Source: Candidatus Cloacimonadota bacterium
GTDB taxonomy: Bacteria; Cloacimonadota; Cloacimonadia; Cloacimonadales; WRIO01
Direction: 5' to 3'
Length of the DNA: 64,000 nt
Assembly (NCBI GenBank): GCA_009777575.1
Contig: WRLO01000007.1
Coordinates: 1 to 64,000 of the forward strand
In this document: in pieces, positions 1-9,900 of the stretch
How positions within the stretch are numbered: the stretch's first letter is position 1
How the letters are laid out: each line of letters opens with the position of its first letter
Made by a program: the position numbers and the translations under genes
The notes under the pieces: generated by a model
Told to the model about the DNA's origin: nothing
The model's input: the letters and a program-made list of their open reading frames with translations, nothing else
The model's database searches: none

Positions 1-54
1 ACATGCATACAACGATGTAATATTACGATAAATGTTTATAATAAACAACACTCA

Positions 55-74
55 CCCCCCCCCCCCCCCCCCCC
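55..74. repeat. Homopolymer run of 20 C
   Basis: Twenty consecutive C residues in a very AT-rich context. It lies about 250 bp upstream of the first convincing gene. It could be a phase-variable slippage tract or an assembly artefact; the length is what the sequence shows and the role is unknown. Confidence 0.9.
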
Positions 75-330
75 GAACACGCTGTAAAATAAGCACTTAT
101 GACGATTATCTGAGAATTTTTCTCAAACTATCGTTCCTGACATATTTATTTTCCAAAGACATCTCTACAGAGAGAATTTGTGTTTCTTTCTGTAAAGGTG
201 TCTTTTCTTTTTTACAAACTCTTTTAAAGAGGATTCAATTACGTCTTATGAGCATAAGCCAAGCTATGTTCAATGATTCAACTTATTCAAATACAAAAAT
301 CAAACAATATAGATATATAGGAGAAGCTAT

Positions 331-489
331 ATGAGCGAGAAATTAAGCGAATATATTGGGAACATTAAATGTGACCGATGCGGACAAAAGTTTTATAAAG
401 GCATTAAAGGCGAAAGACCATCCTGTCCATCATGTGGTGGAAGACTACTTTTAAAAGAAATAGATGATACGAGGTTAATTAACGATTAG
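331..489 (+). CDS. Small zinc-ribbon protein (52 aa)
   Basis: A 52-residue protein with two CxxC knuckles (CDRCGQ and CPSCGG, about residues 14-17 and 32-35), the pattern of a rubredoxin-like zinc ribbon. A good ribosome binding site (TAGGAGA) sits 6 nt upstream of the ATG. Its stop codon lies inside a hairpin that separates it from the next small gene. Zinc ribbons recur in this island (kinase C terminus, GTPase N terminus, the anchored protein at 15536), so it may be a small accessory subunit. The fold is inferred from the cysteine spacing; no function can be assigned. Confidence 0.7.
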   Translation: MSEKLSEYIGNIKCDRCGQKFYKGIKGERPSCPSCGGRLLLKEIDDTRLIND

Positions 490-505
490 CTTTTTCTAAT
501 CGTTA
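480..505 (+). terminator. Hairpin at the stop of the zinc-ribbon gene
   Basis: Perfect 10-bp inverted repeat (TAACGATTAG / CTAATCGTTA) with a CTTTTT loop, overlapping the stop codon of the preceding gene. No T-run follows the 3' arm, so it is more likely an mRNA processing or attenuation hairpin than a strong Rho-independent terminator. Confidence 0.45.
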
Positions 506-524
506 GCACTTGTAGGGGAAGTGA

Positions 525-644
525 ATGAATAGAGTTTCTATATATAACAAGTTGAATTATAAAGCGATTAAAGTTGATGAGCATAACCTGTCATCAGATT
601 GCATCTCAATGAAAGAGTTTTTTCTATGGGGGAATTATGATTAA
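525..644 (+). CDS. Small protein of unknown function (39 aa), coupled to the transglutaminase gene
   Basis: A 39-codon ORF with a strong Shine-Dalgarno sequence (AGGGGAAGTGA) just before its ATG. Its stop overlaps the start of the transglutaminase-like gene by 8 nt, an arrangement typical of translational coupling. No domain is recognisable. The overlap and ribosome binding site support translation; the product could be a leader peptide that regulates the downstream gene or a true small protein. Confidence 0.45.
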   Translation: MNRVSIYNKLNYKAIKVDEHNLSSDCISMKEFFLWGNYD

Positions 645-1710
645 TGATGCTCTTGCTAAAGTTCGGAAGACTGTGCAAATGCTAAAAGCAGAGTTAATGC
701 CTACAACAGAGGATAATTCTTTGTCTTTTCTTTCATTTAATGAAGACAACTATTATTACAGTAGATTAACTGAACCTCAAAAGACTGTATATAGCATAAT
801 TCTTGCAGGGTTATTGAAAATTGAAAAAGAGATTAGTATACCTCTGCTGCCAATAGAAGAAATATCAACGACCTTTTCTGCAGTGACTCATGATAACCCG
901 ATGCTTTTTTATGTGTCTGCATTCTCATTGTCAAGCGGTATGTATAGCTCACACTGTTCCTTTATCCCTAACTATAAGTATGACAGGCAGTTTATACTTC
1001 AGAACATTAAGATTATTAATGAGTTTTTACATGTCTTTGACAAAATTAAAACAAAAAGTGATATAGAGAAAGAAATATATGTTCATGATTTCTGCTTGAA
1101 CAACTTTACCTATGATTATTCTTTCGATGGTTACTCATACTCTGTTTTAGGGCCAATACTAAATAAAAAAGCTGTTTGTGAAGGAATTGCTAAATGCACG
1201 AAACTCATTTTTGATTATCTAGGCGTAACCAGTCTTGTTGTATCGGGAGAAGCTAACAACCCACTTCATGGATCACAGATGGAAGGTCATGCTTGGAATA
1301 TTGTTTTGATCGATGGCAAAACATATCATCTCGACGTTACTTGGGACATATGCTTAACGAAAAATACAAAACGATATGACTATTTTAATCTATGTGATAA
1401 TGATATAAAAAAAGATCATGTAATAACCGATGTAATACCTGTTTGTTCTACAGATAATAAGGATTATTATTCTCTGCATTCAATGATAGTAAGTGAACCA
1501 TCAGATTTAGAAGATTATATTGATTACCGTTTAAAAAGAGAAGAAACACAAATTACTTTCAAAATTAAAAATTTAATTTTTAGTGAAAGTATTTTAAAAC
1601 AAATTCAAGAAATATCTCAAACACAATACTTGAATAATTCAAAATATAGAGCATCAATAAATATGAATTATAATCCATCACAAATGGTGTTTGAAATATT
1701 TTTACAGTAG
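637..1710 (+). CDS. Transglutaminase-like cysteine protease-fold protein, no signal peptide
   Basis: Bacterial transglutaminase-like superfamily protein of 357 aa. The catalytic triad is visible as Cys181 (AVCEGIA), His218 (GHAWNIV) and Asp233 (HLDVTWD). Such domains hydrolyse or cross-link peptide bonds. The N-terminal 130 residues match the lipoprotein paralogue encoded at 26828-28444 (shared LTEPQKTVY/LTERQKEMY and HDNPMLFYVS/QDNPIIFYVS blocks). The C-terminal 75 residues are a single copy of the module present three times in that paralogue. Unlike the paralogue it has no signal peptide or lipobox, so it should be cytoplasmic. It precedes two vWA genes in the same direction, 37 bp apart. 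The substrate is unknown. Confidence 0.8.
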   Translation: MINDALAKVRKTVQMLKAELMPTTEDNSLSFLSFNEDNYYYSRLTEPQKTVYSIILAGLLKIEKEISIPLLPIEEISTTFSAVTHDNPMLFYVSAFSLSSGMYSSHCSFIPNYKYDRQFILQNIKIINEFLHVFDKIKTKSDIEKEIYVHDFCLNNFTYDYSFDGYSYSVLGPILNKKAVCEGIAKCTKLIFDYLGVTSLVVSGEANNPLHGSQMEGHAWNIVLIDGKTYHLDVTWDICLTKNTKRYDYFNLCDNDIKKDHVITDVIPVCSTDNKDYYSLHSMIVSEPSDLEDYIDYRLKREETQITFKIKNLIFSESILKQIQEISQTQYLNNSKYRASINMNYNPSQMVFEIFLQ

Positions 1711-1747
1711 AACGTGAAAAAATAAAAATAATATGGAGGACAAAATA

Positions 1748-2437
1748 ATGTCAGACAAAGAAGAAGGAATAGTCAAAGAAAGACTAAACATGTATTTTTT
1801 GCTTGATTCTTCAGGTTCAATGGGTGGCGCTAAAATCCAGCAATTAAATGATTGTATGACAACCTTAAAACCTGTGATTCAAGCAGAAGCAAAAAATGAA
1901 GGTGTTGATGTAGTAATCAGAGCTTTGGAGTTTGGAAGTACATCTAAAGCAACCTGGCATACAGGTAATATGGACACCGGTAAACTTATCAACGATTTCA
2001 TTTGGCAAAGCCTAAAGGCTACTGGAGGTACTCCAACTGCGTCCGCAATTGAAATGGTTACAGATGCTATTGATGGAAGGTATCTAGGCGAAAGAGCCTT
2101 GCGACCTGTTGTTATACTGGTTTCAGATGGTGGATGTACTGATGGTAAACCAAAGTATACAAAGGCATGCCAAGACTTAGTCACAAAGCATGGCGATAAT
2201 GTTATACGAGTCGCTATAGGAGTCGATGGTGCTAATATAGCAGAGCTGGAAGAATTCGCTTCAAAAGATATCGAATTGAATAAACCTATGGTGTTTAAAG
2301 CTAAAGATGCTGCAGACATGGTTAAATTAATCCGATGGGTTTCACAAGCTGCGATAAAAACTGCTTCAAAGAACCCTATGGGACAAAATCAACAAACAGG
2401 TAACGCATTGCCAGGTGCGGGGAAATGGATTACCTAA
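1748..2437 (+). CDS. TerY-like von Willebrand factor A domain protein 1
   Basis: A single vWA domain of 229 aa. The MIDAS metal site is intact: Asp20-x-Ser22-x-Ser24 in LLDSSGSMGG, the threonine loop in GGTPTASAIE, and Asp127 in LVSDGGCTDG. TerY-type vWA proteins work with a PP2C phosphatase and a kinase in the TerY-P triad of tellurite/stress systems, and both partners follow here. I chose the ATG at 1748 because a perfect GGAGG lies 8 nt upstream; the upstream ATG at 1733 overlaps that site. The C-terminal tail (PMGQNQQTGNALP) is conserved in the next gene, suggesting a shared recognition tail. It probably scaffolds metal-dependent protein binding. Confidence 0.85.
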   Translation: MSDKEEGIVKERLNMYFLLDSSGSMGGAKIQQLNDCMTTLKPVIQAEAKNEGVDVVIRALEFGSTSKATWHTGNMDTGKLINDFIWQSLKATGGTPTASAIEMVTDAIDGRYLGERALRPVVILVSDGGCTDGKPKYTKACQDLVTKHGDNVIRVAIGVDGANIAELEEFASKDIELNKPMVFKAKDAADMVKLIRWVSQAAIKTASKNPMGQNQQTGNALPGAGKWIT

Positions 2438-2470
2438 AGTCATGAGGCATATCAAAATATATTACATTAA

Positions 2471-2494
2471 GGGACAGACTGAATTGTTTGTCCC
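2471..2494 (+). repeat. Short hairpin between the two vWA genes
   Basis: Inverted repeat GGGACA / TGTCCC with a 12-nt loop in the 110-bp gap between the tandem vWA genes. No T-run follows. It may attenuate or stabilise the mRNA between the paralogues. Confidence 0.4.
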
Positions 2495-2547
2495 TGATGT
2501 GATTTGTTGATCATTAAAGTTAAGATGGGGAAAAAGAAGGTAGGGAA

Positions 2548-3234
2548 ATGGCAGATAGATATGAAACAATAGTAAAAGATAGATTAAACATGTATTTCTT
2601 ATTAGATTCTTCCTGTTCTATGTATGGTGTTAAAATGCAACAATTGAATGATGCTATGCAAAATCTAAAGGTGATTGAAGCAGAAGCCAAAAATGAAGGT
2701 GTTGATGTTATTATTAGGGTAATAGAATTTGGTAATAGTGAAGAAGCATCTTGGTATGTAGGTACACCTGATCTTGGTATAAACATAAAAGAATTTAAAT
2801 GGGAAAATTTAGAAAGTGGAAATAATAGACCAACAGCATCAGCAATTGAAATGGTTACAAATGCAATTGATTGGAAGTATCTAGGTGAAAGGGTTTTAAA
2901 ACCATTTGTAATGCTGGTTTCAAACGGTGGATGTACTGAGGGTAAACCAAAATATACAAAAGCATGCCAACATTTAGTCTCAAAACATGGTGAAAAAGTG
3001 ATACGAGCGGCTATAGCCCTTGATGGTTCTAGTATAGCAGAACTGGAAGCGTTTGCTTCAAAAGATATCGAATTAAATAAACCCATGGTATATAATCCTA
3101 AAGATGCATCTGACATAATAAAATTAATCCGATGGGTTGATACTGTAGAATTAAGAGCTGGAGATGAGACTCCAATGGGAAAAAATCAACAAACAGGTAA
3201 CGCATTGCCAGATCCTGGAAGATGGATTCCATAA
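2548..3234 (+). CDS. TerY-like vWA domain protein 2, MIDAS Asp changed to Asn
   Basis: Tandem paralogue of the preceding gene (228 aa, roughly 60 percent identical by eye, with the same PMGKNQQTGNALP tail). The first MIDAS motif is kept (LLDSSCSM) and PTASAIEMV is conserved. The third MIDAS position is Asn126 in LVSNGGCTEG where the first paralogue has Asp127. This should alter or weaken metal binding, so the copy may bind its partner constitutively or act as a decoy subunit. A good ribosome binding site (AAGGTAGGGA) precedes the ATG. It lies directly upstream of the PP2C gene. Confidence 0.85.
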   Translation: MADRYETIVKDRLNMYFLLDSSCSMYGVKMQQLNDAMQNLKVIEAEAKNEGVDVIIRVIEFGNSEEASWYVGTPDLGINIKEFKWENLESGNNRPTASAIEMVTNAIDWKYLGERVLKPFVMLVSNGGCTEGKPKYTKACQHLVSKHGEKVIRAAIALDGSSIAELEAFASKDIELNKPMVYNPKDASDIIKLIRWVDTVELRAGDETPMGKNQQTGNALPDPGRWIP

Positions 3235-3334
3235 ATCAAAAGAGTAAAAAAAATGAAAATGCAACTAACAGAAGATAATTTGGATTTTATGCAAAATGGA
3301 TTATCTTAGAAAATTTATAGAATGGGGTTATTCG

Positions 3335-5554
3335 ATGACAAAAATGCATAAAACTATAGTAGCTTCAGATTTGAATGATAAAGGTAAAATGAGTGAATGT
3401 ACGAAATCGACTGTTCATAACACTTCAATTGATGTTCATGATTTACATAAAAAAGATACAGAAAAACCATCTTTTTCAACAAACAAAGAAACAGATGAAA
3501 ATAATACTAATAAGAATGGTGATCTAAAAAAAAATGATACTTCAAAAGAACCTGAAGAAACTTACAACGTAGATATTGTTGCTGAGGCAGAAAAAAGATG
3601 GGAACAAAGCACAGAAACATGGTTAAAATCACCAATTCATTTTGATAAAAAAGATAAGGGCACAAAATTTTTAGGGTGTGTTTCGAGACGTATAGGGATA
3701 AAACATATTAATAAAAACCACCCACTCCAAGACAGTGTATTTATATATCAAGATAATGAAAAAGACTTTATGATTATATCAGTTGCTGATGGGCACGGAG
3801 ACGAGAGTCATGATTTAAGTGAATTTGGTTCAGATATAGCTTGTAAAAATATAACATCATGCTTAAAAGAGATAATCTGCGACGCTACAGAATTATTAAA
3901 TATGAACTATTTCGTAAGTATAGATTTTAAGAGTATGATAGTGAACAAATGGAGAGACGAAGTTTTAAAATATCATGAAATTCATTATAAAGAATATCCA
4001 ATAAACTTAATCGAAAAAAATAAAATTATTAGACGTTATGGAACAACACTTATCTTTGCTTTAGGTTATAAAGAGTTTTATATTGTTGGTCAGATAGGGG
4101 ATGGAACAGCAGTAATTTTGAATAATAATGACAAATTTAACAGAAAACATAAAGCATTTCCAGAACCTAAAATAGGCGGCAAAACAGACTCTTTATGTGA
4201 AGAGAATGCAGAGTTTAAATTTCACATAAAAAACTACTTAGATACCGATATATCTGGAATAGTATTAATGACTGATGGTTATTATGATATTTGGAGATCG
4301 GAGAAGGGACTTATGGAAGCTTCTAAATATTTTTTAGATTCATTAGCCAAGTCAAATGTGGAAACTGAAAGTGATTTCATCCAAAAATACAATAAAGCCT
4401 CTGACGGCGTAAATGACGATATTTCAATAGGTGTCTTATCTAAAAGAAATCGAAATTTACAAAATAGCTATGATAAAAGAATTACAAAAATCTATAATTC
4501 TTGCACTCGAACCACATTTTCCATTAATAATGCCAAGGGTCTTTTTTATAATGCTGTATATTTTAACAGCTTTGCGAATAAAGATTTAACTCAGTTTTCA
4601 GTAAGTAATAATACAAAGGAATTTAACAACATAGTATACCCAGTGAATATTGGAGTCATAAATGGTTTAAAATACTATATTTATCAAGAAAGAAATGAAC
4701 AAGTTGATTATTATACATTAGATAAATATATTGAATATGGGTTGATATATAAAGATTATATGACTGTTCTAATGTCTGGAAGGATATTAAGAAATATTAT
4801 ATATATTTTAGAGCATAATTGGAGTACTTTAGAGAACTTAAGCATTTCTCTTGATTGTTTGTTAAATGTTATTGAGTTTTCACCTAAAAATGCTGGTGTT
4901 AGGATTTTATGGACTGCGCCAATAGAAAAAGAACACAATATTAGCAAGGGAACATTTTCTGTAGTTATAGCAAGATATCTTCTGAATTTTATAAGTATTG
5001 GTAGATTGTATTACGATGAAAAATCAAGTTATTCAAAATTAGATGAAGACAGTATTTTTTACCGTAAGCAAAAAGCATATCCTGCTAATTTAGTGAATAC
5101 GCTAATGGTAATGGCAAATGGAAAAGGTAATTTTACGATTAATGAAATAGCAAAAGAAGTTAAAGAAATTGATAGTAAATATATTTGTTGCTCTAATTGT
5201 TGTAGAATTTCAATTATTGAAGATAAAAATTCTGTATGTGTTTGTAAACAATCATTTGATATATTGGGATATTTAGTTGAATCTATAAACAAAGTAGCAG
5301 TTTCAACTTTGTCAAAAAATACTTTTATATCTTTATTCACTGATAATGGATATGAATATCCAATAAAAATAGTACATGACGATAATAAAATAGGCTTTCA
5401 AAACATTTCAAAATCACCTTTTACAGCAACTAAAAAAGACAATACTGTAGTATCTGTTCAACCAGATATGATCATAGATATATCTGTATGTAGTTCTTTT
5501 ACTATATATGGAAAGAATTATACAATTCAATATATAAAGCAAGGAGATAAATAA
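3335..5554 (+). CDS. PP2C-type protein phosphatase with long C-terminal extension
   Basis: Metal-dependent Ser/Thr phosphatase. After about 90 polar residues the PP2C domain shows its metal ligands: Asp152 in SVADGHGDE, Asp256 in IGDGTAV, Asp314 in LMTDGYYD and Asp361 in VNDDISIG. About 360 residues follow that PP2C enzymes normally lack. They include a helical segment whose layout weakly recalls a kinase C-lobe and a cysteine cluster (YICCSNCCRI ... VCVCKQ, near residues 610-632) that could bind zinc. I prefer the ATG at 3335 (GGGG 8 nt upstream) to the one at 3296, which lacks a ribosome binding site. The kinase gene starts 1 nt after its stop, so the two opposing enzymes are made together. 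Confidence 0.85.
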   Translation: MTKMHKTIVASDLNDKGKMSECTKSTVHNTSIDVHDLHKKDTEKPSFSTNKETDENNTNKNGDLKKNDTSKEPEETYNVDIVAEAEKRWEQSTETWLKSPIHFDKKDKGTKFLGCVSRRIGIKHINKNHPLQDSVFIYQDNEKDFMIISVADGHGDESHDLSEFGSDIACKNITSCLKEIICDATELLNMNYFVSIDFKSMIVNKWRDEVLKYHEIHYKEYPINLIEKNKIIRRYGTTLIFALGYKEFYIVGQIGDGTAVILNNNDKFNRKHKAFPEPKIGGKTDSLCEENAEFKFHIKNYLDTDISGIVLMTDGYYDIWRSEKGLMEASKYFLDSLAKSNVETESDFIQKYNKASDGVNDDISIGVLSKRNRNLQNSYDKRITKIYNSCTRTTFSINNAKGLFYNAVYFNSFANKDLTQFSVSNNTKEFNNIVYPVNIGVINGLKYYIYQERNEQVDYYTLDKYIEYGLIYKDYMTVLMSGRILRNIIYILEHNWSTLENLSISLDCLLNVIEFSPKNAGVRILWTAPIEKEHNISKGTFSVVIARYLLNFISIGRLYYDEKSSYSKLDEDSIFYRKQKAYPANLVNTLMVMANGKGNFTINEIAKEVKEIDSKYICCSNCCRISIIEDKNSVCVCKQSFDILGYLVESINKVAVSTLSKNTFISLFTDNGYEYPIKIVHDDNKIGFQNISKSPFTATKKDNTVVSVQPDMIIDISVCSSFTIYGKNYTIQYIKQGDK

Positions 5555-5555
5555 A

Positions 5556-6902
5556 ATGGGCGAGTTAAAACCCGGACTTGTATTAACAAGTGAGAATAAC
5601 AAAAAATACACTATAACAAAGTATATTGACTCAGGTACACAAGGAGATGTTTACGAAATATCTGAAGCAGGAAAGAAACTAGCTTTGAAATGGTATCCAA
5701 ATTTCAAAGAAGAAACAAAAGAAAAATTTCTTCTTCTTAAGAATAATTGGCCCAAAACTAAGGATGAAAAAAAAGATGAACGATTTGTCTGGGCAGAGGA
5801 TATAATATCTACTAAAGATGGTGTTGGATACACTATGAAATATATAGATATGGAAAAGTATAACAATGTGCATTGGATAAGAGATGATTTATACAATACT
5901 AAGCAAAGTATTAAAACGAGCATCTTATGTAGAATTTGCATGAATATTGCTGAAGCTTTTCATAATCTTCATTCTATGGGGTATTGTTATAAGGATATCT
6001 CTCACAACAATATGGTTATGAACATAAACAATGGTGATGTTTTGATTATGGATATAGACAATGTAGTTGTCAACGAAGAAAAGGGTGAGGTAGATGGTAC
6101 TGGATATTTTAGATCACCAGAAATTGTTTTAGGACTGAAGACTGCCAATACTGACGCAGACAGATTTTCTTTAGCAGTATGGTTTTTTTATTTACTTGTT
6201 GGACATCACCCGTTTGATGGACGATTACGGTATGATTATGAACAAGCACATGGTAATAGACTTGATGATGAAGGTTTTAAAAAAAATTACGGGAGTGGCG
6301 CTCTGTATATTTTTCACCCTACAGACAAAAGAAATAACATAGAAAAAATAAATGCAAAATTCGATGCTATAAAAACACGTTGGGAAAATATATTACCCAA
6401 TGAGTTAAAAGAAAAATTTGAGAAAACATTTGTTCGGGGACTTCCCGTGGGTATGGCAACTGAACGTACAAATGATTTAGAATGGGCAACTTTATTTAAT
6501 GATCTTTCTAGAAAAATAATATCATGTAAATGTGGTAGTGACTTTTTTTATGGTTCTACAACATGTATTAAATGCCTAAATTCTCTAATGCAATCTATAA
6601 TAAAACTATCTATAATGGAAAGGCATCAAGCTTTAGATAGAATTATTGACATTAAAAATGGAGACATTTTAAGTGGACGTCAAATATCAGCTTTGCTTAA
6701 TCAATACGATCCTTTTTTAAAGATTGTTTTTAACCCTACGATAAATGCATATGGAATGGAAAATCTTTCAAGTTTGATATGGAGGTATAAAGACCCAATT
6801 ATGCAACAAAGCGAGCCTGTTCAACCTGGCGATGTGATACAACTAAAAAAAGAACGCATTATAGCATTCATTCCAGAAAGCTTGCAAATTGAGGTGTTAT
6901 GA
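5556..6902 (+). CDS. Ser/Thr protein kinase with C-terminal zinc ribbon (TerY-P triad kinase)
   Basis: Eukaryotic-type protein kinase of 448 aa. Visible elements are the glycine loop GTQGDVY (about 27-33), Lys45 (ALKW), the catalytic loop CYKDISHNN (Asp147, with Tyr replacing His of HRD), the metal-binding DID in place of DFG (Asp166) and RSPE as the APE equivalent. All residues needed for catalysis are present. A zinc ribbon follows (Cys324, Cys326, Cys337, Cys340) and then a 100-residue tail. This architecture, next to vWA and PP2C genes, matches the kinase of the TerY-P triad. It likely phosphorylates the vWA proteins, the TPR scaffold or the GTPase, with PP2C reversing the mark. No transmembrane segment is present. 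Confidence 0.88.
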   Translation: MGELKPGLVLTSENNKKYTITKYIDSGTQGDVYEISEAGKKLALKWYPNFKEETKEKFLLLKNNWPKTKDEKKDERFVWAEDIISTKDGVGYTMKYIDMEKYNNVHWIRDDLYNTKQSIKTSILCRICMNIAEAFHNLHSMGYCYKDISHNNMVMNINNGDVLIMDIDNVVVNEEKGEVDGTGYFRSPEIVLGLKTANTDADRFSLAVWFFYLLVGHHPFDGRLRYDYEQAHGNRLDDEGFKKNYGSGALYIFHPTDKRNNIEKINAKFDAIKTRWENILPNELKEKFEKTFVRGLPVGMATERTNDLEWATLFNDLSRKIISCKCGSDFFYGSTTCIKCLNSLMQSIIKLSIMERHQALDRIIDIKNGDILSGRQISALLNQYDPFLKIVFNPTINAYGMENLSSLIWRYKDPIMQQSEPVQPGDVIQLKKERIIAFIPESLQIEVL

Positions 6903-6955
6903 AATTGTTATATCTCTTATTAACCTTTTGTAATGTTATTAATTGAGGATTACAC

Positions 6956-9900
6956 ATGTCAGACATATCTAATGAATTTGATAATATAATACTTTCAGGT
7001 TTAAAGAAAATCAAGAATATTGATGAAGATATCTTTAAAAAAAATGGTAATAAAGAAAGTGTAGTAATTGGTCCACTTTTAGCAGATTATTTACCTCAGC
7101 CAGAAGTAATTTTGTACAAAAATATGATTGACTTTGCTGTATCTAAACTTGATATTTATTTTGCTATTAAAAAATCTAGTGACAAAATTTATGAGATAAT
7201 CCATTTAATCGAAAGAATAAAAAAAGAGATTTGCCCTGACATCAATGTAGCTCAAAAGATTATATTTTGGATTGTCAGAACACTTGATGAAAGTTTTGAT
7301 TTTCAAGAGATTTTTAACTCAGAGCCAAATAATTATTTAGAACAAAAAAAAGTAGAACAGATTATAAAATGTAAATCAGCATTAAAAGAAGGCAACATAG
7401 AATCTGCTCAACTTATTTTTGATTCCATAATTAAGATTAATCCCTTTTTAACTGATTTATTAGATTTGGAAAGACAGTTAAATGGCAGATTAGCCGCTAA
7501 TTACAAAATAGAATATCTGGAAATATCTAAAAAGTTAATAAATGAAGTTGCTACTTACATATATGAAAAGAACACTCCTAATGCTGAAAGATTATTATTA
7601 GAAGCTGAATTATATGGAATTTTGACTAATGAATTAATATCTTTAAGAACGACAATAAATAAAATGAAAGTAGAGATATTATGTAGTCAAGCCTCTATAG
7701 ATATACAGAATAATGATTTTGATAAAGCTGAAAGATTGATTGAAGATGCAGGTAGAATAGATGAGTCAAATGAAGAAATTACCAATCTTAAAACTAAATT
7801 AAATGCAAAAAAAGCTGAAAATATCTGTGATCAAGCAGCTTCCGAAATTAATCAAAATAATTTTACTAGAGCTGAGATTCTGTTAAATCAAGCAGAATTA
7901 TTAAATCCGAGTGAACAAAATATTGGATCGTTGAGAAATCTTCTGAATGGCTTAGTTGATCAAAAAGACTCCAATGCTTTATGTGATAAAGCAGAAATAG
8001 AAATATCTAATCAAGATTTTGCTGTAGCAAAGTCTTTGCTTAAGCTTGCATTTAAGAAATACAACAATAATGATAGAGTTAAATATCTCAGAATAAAAAT
8101 AAAAAAAAATGAATTAAATATATCATTAAACGAAATTAAAAATGAAATAGAGCATTTGAATTTCAAAAAAGCTCAAGAGTTGATTAACAATATTAAACAA
8201 AACGATACGAACCAAGATATAATTCAAGAAATAGAAAACGATTTAACAAACAAAGAGGAAGCAAGAAATAGTTTTGAAGATGAGATTAAATTGCATATAG
8301 AGAATGGTCTATTATACAAGGCTCAAAATTGTTTGGATATATTTAAGGCAACTCACTTCCCTAAATACTCAAACCCTGAGATAGAAGATAAAATAAATAT
8401 AAAATTATCTATAGCAAAAGAAACTTTACAAAAAGCAGAGACAGCTAGAAAGGAAGATGATATAGCTGCAAAAATAGAATATTCATTACAAGCTTATTTT
8501 TTATGTTCAGATTTACCGGGTGCTTGGGAATTATTGGAACAACCAAAACTTGTTTTTGATATCGATGTTGATTGTGATTCGAATATAAGGGAAAATAGGA
8601 TAAGCTGGAAATCTACTTACAAAAGTAGTGCTAAGTATAGGATAGTCAGAAAAGAAAAATCCTTTTCATCTGCAGATATAGTTTCTGAAGAATTAGGTAT
8701 TGTACCTGAGTGCTACTACATTGATAGTTATAATTTAAAACCAAATACAGTATATGTGTATGGTATAGAAACATTATTTTATTATGAAGATTTTATAAGC
8801 CCAAAGACTTCAGGGTTTATTAAAAGTGCTGAGTATATAAATTTATTTGAGGTAAAAAATGACGATGTAGACATTTCTTTGGGTAATAACGAAATTTCCT
8901 TTTACATTAAAAATAAACCAGAAAATTCGGATATTGAGGTTTGGAAAGGTTTGCATGCAGACATAGCAGAACAAGGACAGGGGACTGAGATTATTGCTAA
9001 AAATAATGAATTCATAGATAAAAATGTAGATTATGATACAAACTATTTTTATGGAATTTATTTAAAGTACCAGCAAGGGAATAAAAACATATTTTCAAAA
9101 GTTTTAAAGTATCTTTTATATGTTCCACCAGCTCCTGTGGAAAACATTGAAATAAAACATTTATCAGATAATAAATTTGAAATATCATGGGATCCCACAA
9201 ATGAGGTTGAGTTATATAGTAACGAAGTTGAAAAAGGAATCGATATCAAAAAAGGTGATATCTTAACTGTTCAAGATTTTGAAAGTAAGGGTTTTACTAA
9301 AATTAAGTTACATACTAATAGCTTTGATTTACCAGATTCAAAAGCATATTATGTTTTTCCAATAAAAATAAAAAATGGCTATGTTGTTATTGGGAAACTT
9401 CTGCCTGCTACAACCAAACCGCTGATATCAAGCATCCCAATTCAAGAATTAAATAATGAACTTTCATTATTGTTTAGCTATCCAGAGTATATAGATAGAA
9501 TTATATTGTTATATGATACAGAAAGACATATTGACATAAAAGATAATAGCTCTGGATCATGTTCTATTGAATTAAGTAGAGAAGAATATATGACCAAGGG
9601 TGGTCTTAAGATACCCAAAGCTAATTCATACTATTTTAATTTATATTATAGATTAAAAAACACAGAAGAATTTATTTATGCTTTGCCTTTAAAAGATACT
9701 TATCCTAAAAAACAATTAGAGATAAACTATACTATCACACCTAAAAGGAGATTTTTCTTGGGAAAACTAACGAAAATAGTATTAAATATCTATCCAGCAT
9801 CAGATGATAATATACCACCTTTAACAGTAAGAGGGAATAAAAACATGTTACCAACCCACAATAATGGATTCGAAATATATAGTTTCTCAGGGCAAATAAG

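Noticed and set aside
32-334. 100-codon open frame across the C-run
   Set aside because: Starts before the homopolymer (encodes a proline run), has no ribosome binding site, an odd composition, and ends inside the start of the zinc-ribbon gene. Probably not coding.
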